From: Bacteroidota bacterium
GTDB lineage: Bacteria; Bacteroidota; Bacteroidia; Flavobacteriales_F; PHOS-HE28
NCBI GenBank assembly: GCA_023412755.1
Contig: JAEZCB010000225.1
Location: 1-5,548 of the forward strand
Length of the DNA: 5,548 bases
Direction: 5' to 3'
This document shows, one piece after another, positions 1-4,430 of the stretch. The position numbers and the translations under genes are program-made. Position 1 is the first letter of the stretch. Each line of letters begins with the position of its first letter. A model generated the notes under the pieces. The model did no database searches. It had not been told where the DNA came from and saw only the letters and a program-made list of their open reading frames with translations.

Positions 1-140
1 GCCGCTGCGGTGGCTTCCTCCGGTCGCCTCCTCGCTGACACAGCACCAGCGCTTCTGCGGCAGGCTGCCGCTTCGCTCGCTCACGCGGCTGACGCATGGC
101 CAAGTGCTCCCGTGCCAGCAAAGTCCTTTCGGGTATCACC
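1..140. other. GC-rich palindromic stretch without a recognisable gene
   Basis: I cannot support a gene here. By my count the first 120 bases are about 70% GC, clearly richer than the hicBA DNA beside them. A 15-base palindrome at 57-71 (GCGGCAG, G, CTGCCGC) can fold into a 5-bp GC hairpin with a five-base loop, and flanking AGCG (48-51) and CGCT (74-77) can extend it past an internal loop. On the minus strand a frame opening at ATG 97-95 stays open to the window edge, giving an Arg/Gln/Pro/Ala-rich peptide that resembles no family I know. It could be the edge of an intergenic repeat, a structured RNA, or part of a gene lying outside the window. Confidence 0.4.
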
Positions 141-183
141 AATGGAGGCGAATGGACCGTCACCCGATCCATTCGCCTCCATT
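141..183. repeat. Perfect 16-bp inverted repeat with 11-base loop
   Basis: The left arm at 141-156 (AATGGAGGCGAATGGA) is perfectly complementary to the right arm at 168-183, with an 11-base spacer at 157-167. Each arm itself repeats AATGGA around a GGCG centre. Reading on the minus strand, the hairpin starts 30 bases after the hicA stop. It is not followed by a T-tract on either strand, so it is not a canonical intrinsic terminator. It could still act as a 3'-end stabiliser or terminator for the hicBA message, or as a protein-binding or element-boundary site. Confidence 0.85.
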
Positions 184-213
184 CGCGTTGAGTACAGCCC
201 ATACAAGGGCAAA

Positions 214-450
214 CTACCCACCCTTGATCAGCTCATCGAACTCATCCATTCCCAATTTCAGATCCTCACGAATGATCTTCCGCAACAAACCTTTTGGGAT
301 ATCCTTGGTGCCATGCACTGGAACCGTGGTCACGCGTCCATCAGGATGCCGCATCCGGTGACGCGAGCCGTTCACACGTGTCAATTCAAAGCCGAGCTAG
401 AGAAGAAGCTTGATCAACTCTTTGCCGTTGACCACATGTTGCTTCGCCAT
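214..450 (-). pseudogene. hicA: HicA-type mRNA interferase toxin, interrupted by an amber stop
   Basis: HicA toxins are small double-stranded-RNA-binding-fold ribonucleases that cleave mRNA and are neutralised by HicB. Read from ATG 450-448 to TAG 216-214 the frame spans 78 codons, a normal HicA length, and matches the family throughout: GKELIKLL at the N-terminus, then LGFELTRVNGS, RHRMRHPDGRVTTVPVH and KDIPKGLLRKIIRED. The catalytic histidine is expected in the RHR step before HPDGR and is present. However, codon 18 is TAG (plus-strand CTA at 397-399), where relatives usually have Lys or Glu, consistent with one substitution (AAG or GAG to TAG). The first 17 residues would be a useless peptide, and a restart downstream would lack the first strand and helix. 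The start overlaps the hicB stop (TGATG), so translation is coupled. The remaining 60 codons show no other damage, so the lesion is recent or is a sequence error. Confidence 0.85.
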
Positions 451-677
451 CAGGAGGCCAGCCTGACAGGGACCTCGATCTCCCGAAAACCAACGAACTT
501 GTTGAGATTCTCGGGCTTCTCCTCTTCCATGCACATCGCGATCACCTCCCTGATGTTGGCCATGGCTTCTTCGATCGTGGCCCCATAACTATGGCACCCC
601 TTGAACATCGGGCATCTTACGATGTATACACCATCCTCATCAGTTTCGATCAGTAGAGGGAGGTGAATGGTTTCCAT
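450..677 (-). CDS. hicB: HicB-family antitoxin
   Basis: This 75-residue protein has the compact partial RNase H-like fold of HicB antitoxins. It begins with a beta strand (IHLPLLIETDEDG), continues with the family signature YIVRCPMFKGCHSYGATIEEA at about residues 18-38, and then a helix (MANIREVIAMCMEE, about 39-52). The short C-terminal part (FREIEVPVRLAS) shows no added DNA-binding domain, so any autoregulation would need another partner or an unrecognised region. HicB binds and blocks the HicA ribonuclease. It is the first gene of the pair, the reverse of the E. coli hicA-hicB order but an arrangement seen elsewhere. Its stop shares one base with the hicA start. There is no Shine-Dalgarno sequence. 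Because the partner toxin is interrupted, this may now be an orphan antitoxin. Confidence 0.88.
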   Translation of the reverse strand: METIHLPLLIETDEDGVYIVRCPMFKGCHSYGATIEEAMANIREVIAMCMEEEKPENLNKFVGFREIEVPVRLAS

Positions 678-691
678 GATCTGACTTTACA

Positions 692-699
692 CAAAAATA
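692..699 (-). promoter_or_regulatory. Candidate Bacteroidota -7 promoter element for hicBA
   Basis: On the minus strand TATTTTTG matches the Bacteroidota sigma-A -7 consensus TAnnTTTG perfectly. It ends 14 bases before the hicB ATG, which implies a very short leader of roughly ten bases. I see no matching TTG -33 element at the usual distance, so the call rests on one box and its position just downstream of a terminator and upstream of hicB. Confidence 0.4.
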
Positions 700-733
700 C
701 ACGGGACCGATTTTTTCTCCGAGCCTCCCGCAT

Positions 734-766
734 AAAAAAGCCGATGCTCCCGCACCGGCTTTTTTT
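734..766 (-). terminator. Intrinsic terminator of the lipoprotein gene
   Basis: A-tract plus GCCG (734-743) pairs with CGGC plus T-tract (756-765). An A·C mismatch (744/755) and a further 3-bp TGC/GCA stem enclose a four-base TCCC loop (748-751). On the minus strand the GC stem is followed by a run of T residues, giving a textbook rho-independent terminator 17 bases after the lipoprotein stop. It also insulates hicBA from read-through. The stem has an A-tract on one side and a T-tract on the other, so it could work in both directions, but no plus-strand gene ends here. Confidence 0.85.
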
Positions 767-782
767 GTATACTTCTTGTAGA

Positions 783-1421
783 TCAGGGTTCTTGCGGCAT
801 CTGTCCTTGGTGATGTTCCAAACTATCATTGACTCCATCACCTTCCGTGGTCTGCCCTTCGCCATCATTCATCTCTCCGGTAGAAGTCTGTTCGTTCTGC
901 GGATTCATTGGCTGCCCATCCTGGCTCATGTGCTGCGCGCCGGGCGGTTGGTTCACACCTTCTTCTGTGATCGGTACAATGGTGGTACCCGTGTTGGCAC
1001 CATCAACATTATTCACGTTCCCCGATGAATGATGCATGGTCCCGCCTTCAGGCATCACGGGTTGTGAACCTGTGGCAGGAGCTGAACCTTGCATACGTTC
1101 ATTCCTGGTCCCGTTCGTATTCACTTCAGTGTCCAAGGTCTTCGATCCGGTGTGGTAGCTGCCGTCGCCTCCTTCAATTGGAGCGATCACCGAATCGTTC
1201 CGGATCTCATGCGTGAATGGTACCATGTCCTCGGGAGGGTTCACTTGATCCACTGGCTGCCGCATCTCATCATATTCACCGGACATCTCCGGAGAATCGT
1301 AGGTACGCTCCTGTTTCTGCGCATCCATCGTGCGGGAGCGATCTTCCATCCTATCGTTGTCGGGGCCTTCGTTGCAGGCGAACAGAAAACAAGCCGCCAG
1401 GGCCATCATTGCATATTTCAT
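783..1421 (-). CDS. Small acidic, low-complexity lipoprotein of unknown function
   Basis: I do not recognise a family. The chosen start (ATG 1421-1419) gives a 212-residue protein whose first 16 residues form a compact lipoprotein signal (MKYAMMALAACFLFAC) with an LFAC lipobox and lipidation at Cys16. A longer reading from 1484 would bury this signal behind 21 polar residues, so it is rejected. The mature part is almost entirely low complexity: rich in Asn, Gln, Gly, Glu, Asp, Thr, Pro and Met, strongly acidic, nearly free of hydrophobic stretches and without further Cys, so it is probably disordered. A slightly more ordered patch (MVPFTHEIRNDSVIAPI) lies near residues 66-82. The acidic residues right after the Cys (NEGPDND) loosely resemble lipoprotein export signals of Bacteroidota surface lipoproteins, an inference only. 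It is transcribed divergently from the norC-norB unit and ends at a clear terminator. Confidence 0.75.
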   Translation of the reverse strand: MKYAMMALAACFLFACNEGPDNDRMEDRSRTMDAQKQERTYDSPEMSGEYDEMRQPVDQVNPPEDMVPFTHEIRNDSVIAPIEGGDGSYHTGSKTLDTEVNTNGTRNERMQGSAPATGSQPVMPEGGTMHHSSGNVNNVDGANTGTTIVPITEEGVNQPPGAQHMSQDGQPMNPQNEQTSTGEMNDGEGQTTEGDGVNDSLEHHQGQMPQEP

Positions 1422-1559
1422 GGTTCTATCAAATTGGTTGGTCCAGTACGACCAAGGATCCTGCCAGCGTGTATTTGTGCTCAAAAGCCACCGACGCCCA
1501 TTTCATGATGTCCGTCATATTCCACGTCATGTGGTGCCGGTACCTTGGTCCTTTGGAAC
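1422..1559. promoter_or_regulatory. Divergent intergenic region between lipoprotein gene and norC
   Basis: These 138 bases must hold promoters for both the leftward lipoprotein gene and the rightward norC-norB-nadA-nadB unit. I found no perfect TAnnTTTG box in either direction. The closest on the plus strand is TGTATTTG at 1470-1477, one mismatch, without a properly spaced TTG. The only dyad of note is at 1505-1518, listed separately. Confidence 0.5.
1505..1518. promoter_or_regulatory. Possible Crp/Fnr-type dyad upstream of norC
   Basis: ATGA (1505-1508), a 6-base spacer TGTCCG, and TCAT (1515-1518) form a dyad with the TGA-N6-TCA core geometry used by Crp/Fnr-superfamily regulators. It lies about 42 bases before the norC ATG. 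Such regulators (DNR, NnrR, FNR types) commonly control NO reductase genes. The arms are only four bases, so chance occurrence is quite possible. Confidence 0.22.
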
Positions 1560-2024
1560 ATGCGAAAGTCCAAGGCGATCAGTGGAAAAGCAAAAGAATT
1601 CCGGCCGCTGCATCGGCGGCTGATCTTCTTTTGCCTAACCGGGCTATTCGTGGTGCAAACCTTCCTCACTTGGAGCACTTCCACCGCAGTTCCCGAAGGC
1701 AAGGGAACGCTGAATGAACAGGCGCTGCGTGGCCGCACCCTCTTTAATCAATTCAACTGTACCGCATGCCACCAGTTCTATGGTCTCGGCGGCTATATGG
1801 GACCGGACCTTACGAATGTGACAACAGATAAGAGTTCAGAGTACGCAAAGGCTTTGATCATGCACGGTAGCGGCACCATGCCCAACCTCGGCGTGACTGC
1901 CGAACAAGCCGATGACCTGATCGCCTATCTGGAAGCCATGGCGGCATCGGGCACCTACCCGATCCGTGATCTCAACCCCACGTGGTACGGCACCTACAAG
2001 GAAATGTACGGCGATGAAGAATGA
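1560..2024 (+). CDS. norC: NorC-like membrane-anchored cytochrome c subunit
   Basis: NorC is the electron-entry subunit of cNOR-type nitric oxide reductases: a single N-terminal membrane helix holding one periplasmic class I c-type haem domain. This 154-residue protein fits. A basic N-terminus (residues 1-20) precedes a hydrophobic anchor (about 21-38, LIFFCLTGLFVVQTFLTW). The haem site is Cys67-Thr-Ala-Cys70-His71, followed by GLGGYMGPDLTNV, the stretch that in NorC reads like GEGAYxAPEL. Met107 in MPNLG is the expected sixth ligand. A short tail (about 131-154) follows the last helix. ATG 1560 was preferred over TTG 1545, which adds only five residues. It overlaps norB by 11 bases. No Shine-Dalgarno sequence is seen. 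A generic cytochrome c paired with another haem-copper oxidase is the alternative, but the resemblance to NorC is specific. Confidence 0.85.
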   Translation: MRKSKAISGKAKEFRPLHRRLIFFCLTGLFVVQTFLTWSTSTAVPEGKGTLNEQALRGRTLFNQFNCTACHQFYGLGGYMGPDLTNVTTDKSSEYAKALIMHGSGTMPNLGVTAEQADDLIAYLEAMAASGTYPIRDLNPTWYGTYKEMYGDEE

Positions 2025-3429
2025 TCGTGGAGCAGCCATCGGATTTGTGGTGCTGGCAGTGGCATCGCTGTGGGCAGGCGCGCTGTTCGGAGTGATCGGC
2101 TCCTGGCAGCATGTTATCCCTGGCGTGATCGATCTTGTGCCCTTTGTGAAGTCGCGGCCGCTGCACGTTTCGCTGGTGGTCGCGTGGATCTTCATGGCCG
2201 CGATCGGTGGCATTTACTACTACCTGCCACGCATCGTGAACGCGCCCTTGCATTCACCGGTGCTCGCGCGTGTGCATCTGTTCCTCTTCATCGGCACCGG
2301 CCTCGCGATCATCGGCTCTTATTTCCTTGGTCGTTTCGGTGGAAGAGAATACTGGGAATTCCCGCCGGTGCTGGGGATCCCGATCGTGCTCTCGTGGCTT
2401 CTGTTCATGTACAATTTCTTCCGCACCGCAGCGAAGAAAAAAGGACCGTGGCCGGCCTACCTATGGATGTGGAGTACAGGGCTTGCCTTCTTCCTCTTCA
2501 CCTACATCGAATCGAACCTTTGGCTGTTCAGCTGGGGAGGCGAGAACGTGGTGCGCGATATCACGATACAATGGAAAGCCTATGGCGCACTGACCGGCTC
2601 TTGGAACATGCTCGTGTACGGCACCGCCATGGTGGTAATGGAGCGGATCACCGGGAACACCGCTATCGCCCGATCACGATTGTCCTATCTTCTGTTCTCG
2701 CTAGGCTTCACCAATCTGTTGTTCGGCTGGGCACACCACATCTACCCAGTGCCGAGCGCGCTCTGGCTGCGGATCCTCGCTTACGGCATCAGCATGACAG
2801 AATGGATCATCCTTGCGCGGATCATCTACCTCTGGCGCGGCACCGTGAGCGATGCGAAACGCAATGCCTATTCGGTGCCCTATCGCTTTCTATACGCAAG
2901 TGAGGTCTGGGTCTTCATCAACCTCGGGCTTGCCTTGCTGATCTCGATCCCCGCGATCAACCTTTTCACCCACGGCACGCACATCACGGTGGCGCACGCC
3001 ATGGGCAGCACCATCGGTATCAACACCACTATCCTGTTCGCCTCAGTACTCTTTATCGCAGGTGAAATGCGGCGCGAGGCACTCGTAGTACAGGGCCGCA
3101 GCTTCACCACCACCGGCTATTGGATCTTCAATGGATCGTTGTTGCTGTTCTTCCTCTGTCTGATCGCCGCCGGCATAGTGAAAGGCTGGTTCACCGTAAT
3201 GAGCGATCTGCCGTTCCAACAGATCATGCTTAAGGTTCGGCCGTATCTGATCGGTTTCGCTGTGGCGGGGATCGGCCTCTTCACCGGGATCTCCATGCTG
3301 GCCATGCGGGTGATCGGGCTCTATACCCTTCGTGGCACATCACCCTTCGCGGTGAGACCGCTGCGCCAGGGAGTGCCCGTGCTTCCCGAAACACCGATCG
3401 GCATCACAACGCCTGCACCAGAAAAATAA
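2014..3429 (+). CDS. norB: NorB-like haem-copper catalytic subunit with substituted metal ligands
   Basis: NorB is the membrane subunit that reduces two NO to N2O at a haem b3-FeB centre. This 471-residue, roughly 12-helix protein has NorB length and landmarks: His51 in LHVSLVVAW (low-spin haem b), REYWEFPP at 111-118 (the NorB calcium-site Glu region), His241-His242 in WAHHIYPVP (two FeB ligands), Glu263 (aligned with the active-site Glu280 of P. aeruginosa NorB), and THGTHITVAHAMG at 319-331 with His328 as the haem b3 ligand. Two expected residues are missing. Residues 181-215, the helix that should carry the first FeB His and a nearby Glu, contain no His and read KAYGALTGSWNM. Met330 replaces the second low-spin haem His. 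ATG 2014 is preceded by AAGGAA and overlaps norC; an upstream ATG at 1966 lies deep inside norC and adds no plausible sequence. NorQ and NorD are not seen. It may be a variant NO reductase family or have another activity. Confidence 0.8.
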   Translation: MKNDRGAAIGFVVLAVASLWAGALFGVIGSWQHVIPGVIDLVPFVKSRPLHVSLVVAWIFMAAIGGIYYYLPRIVNAPLHSPVLARVHLFLFIGTGLAIIGSYFLGRFGGREYWEFPPVLGIPIVLSWLLFMYNFFRTAAKKKGPWPAYLWMWSTGLAFFLFTYIESNLWLFSWGGENVVRDITIQWKAYGALTGSWNMLVYGTAMVVMERITGNTAIARSRLSYLLFSLGFTNLLFGWAHHIYPVPSALWLRILAYGISMTEWIILARIIYLWRGTVSDAKRNAYSVPYRFLYASEVWVFINLGLALLISIPAINLFTHGTHITVAHAMGSTIGINTTILFASVLFIAGEMRREALVVQGRSFTTTGYWIFNGSLLLFFLCLIAAGIVKGWFTVMSDLPFQQIMLKVRPYLIGFAVAGIGLFTGISMLAMRVIGLYTLRGTSPFAVRPLRQGVPVLPETPIGITTPAPEK

Positions 3430-3434
3430 CGACC

Positions 3435-4430
3435 ATGCCCGGAGCGAACATAGCACGTGCACCAGCGCAAAAAGCCCACTCACCTGCGGAAGAATTCCTT
3501 CTACATGATCATTGGGTCGAAGAGATCCACCGGTTGAAGAAGGAGCGCAATGCGGTGGTGCTCGCGCATTATTACCAGACGCCGGAGATACAGGAGTTCG
3601 CCGACTTCATCGGTGATAGCCTTGCGCTGGCGCAGGCGGCAGACAAGAGCAAGGCCGATGTGATCCTCTTCGCCGGCGTGCACTTCATGGCCGAGACCGC
3701 CAAGATCCTGAATCCGCATCGCACGGTGCTGGTGCCTGATATGGCCGCCGGTTGCTCACTCGCAGATTCCGCTCCCGCTGATGCCTTCGCTGACTTCCTG
3801 GATCAGCACCCCGGCTACAAGGTTGTGACCTACATCAACTGCAGCGCCGCGGTGAAAGCAATGAGCGATATCATCTGCACCAGTAGCAATGCGGTGAAAG
3901 TGGTGCAGAGCATGCCCGAGGACCAGCCGATCATCTTCGCCACGGACAAACACCTTGGAGCATACGTGCAGCGTGTCACGGGTCGCCGTATGAAACTCTG
4001 GAACGGCGAATGCGAAGTGCATGCGGAGATCAGCATTGACAAGTTGAAGCTGTTGATGGGGAAGCACCCGAATGCCAAGCTGATCGCGCATCCGGAATGT
4101 CCGGAACATGTTCTTCAAGAGGCGGATCATGTGGGATCGACTTCCTCGTTGCTGGAATATGTGCAGAAGGATCCATCCATGGAATTCATTGTGGCCACTG
4201 AAGCTGGGATCTTGCACAACATGCGCCAGCTGGTGCCCGGCAAGAAGCTGATCCCCGCACCCGCGCATAGCAACAACACCTGCGCATGCAGCGAATGTCC
4301 GTACATGAAGCTGAACACAGTGAAGAAGGTACACGATGCATTGAAGTACAACCTGAACGAGATCGTGCTGGAGGAGGACATACGGCTGCGTGCCGAACAG
4401 GCGCTGCGGCGGATGCTTGCGGTGCGATGA
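3435..4430 (+). CDS. nadA: Quinolinate synthase NadA
   Basis: NadA is a cytoplasmic [4Fe-4S] enzyme that condenses iminoaspartate with dihydroxyacetone phosphate to quinolinate in de novo NAD synthesis. The 331-residue product shows the family's triplicated layout: VVLAHYYQTPEIQEFADFIGD (about 41-61), FAGVHFMAETAKIL (79-92), DMAAGCSLAD (102-111), YINCSAAVKA (133-142), WNGECEVHAEI (189-199), HPECP (219-223), GSTSSLLEY and ATEAGILHNM (254-263), and CACSECPYM (283-291). Cluster ligands should be Cys107, Cys193 and Cys288. No key residue appears missing. Length agrees with known NadA proteins, with about 20 poorly conserved residues at the N-terminus. The start lies five bases after the norB stop and the end overlaps nadB by four bases (ATGA), so it is surely co-translated with nadB and probably co-transcribed with the nor-like genes. 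Confidence 0.97.
   Translation: MPGANIARAPAQKAHSPAEEFLLHDHWVEEIHRLKKERNAVVLAHYYQTPEIQEFADFIGDSLALAQAADKSKADVILFAGVHFMAETAKILNPHRTVLVPDMAAGCSLADSAPADAFADFLDQHPGYKVVTYINCSAAVKAMSDIICTSSNAVKVVQSMPEDQPIIFATDKHLGAYVQRVTGRRMKLWNGECEVHAEISIDKLKLLMGKHPNAKLIAHPECPEHVLQEADHVGSTSSLLEYVQKDPSMEFIVATEAGILHNMRQLVPGKKLIPAPAHSNNTCACSECPYMKLNTVKKVHDALKYNLNEIVLEEDIRLRAEQALRRMLAVR

Noticed and set aside
10..588. Long plus-strand open frame of 192 codons
   Set aside because: It runs antisense through hicA and most of hicB, both recognisable families on the minus strand, and its translation resembles no protein family.
1470..1477. TGTATTTG as a plus-strand -7 promoter box for norC
   Set aside because: It has one mismatch to TAnnTTTG and the nearest upstream TTG is about 29 bases away, outside the usual spacing, so it is too weak to annotate.
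1422..1484. Upstream start extending the lipoprotein gene by 21 residues
   Set aside because: The extension is polar and aromatic-rich and would place the lipoprotein signal peptide and LFAC lipobox internally; ATG 1421 gives a standard signal.
1966..2013. Earlier in-frame ATG for the NorB-like gene
   Set aside because: It lies deep within norC and adds 16 residues without NorB resemblance; ATG 2014 follows AAGGAA and gives the expected N-terminus.
2070..2903. 277-codon plus-strand frame inside norB
   Set aside because: It is an out-of-frame shadow of norB, rich in Arg, His and Ala as expected from a shifted reading of GC-rich coding DNA.
2014..3429. NO dismutase (Nod) as the identity of the NorB-like protein
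   Set aside because: Nod proteins known to me are long qNOR-like single-chain proteins; this one has cNOR length with a separate cytochrome c subunit, so altered active-site residues alone do not justify the name.
3756..4334. 192-codon minus-strand frame opposite nadA
   Set aside because: It is antisense to a highly conserved nadA; its composition (many His and Arg) is that of an antisense shadow.
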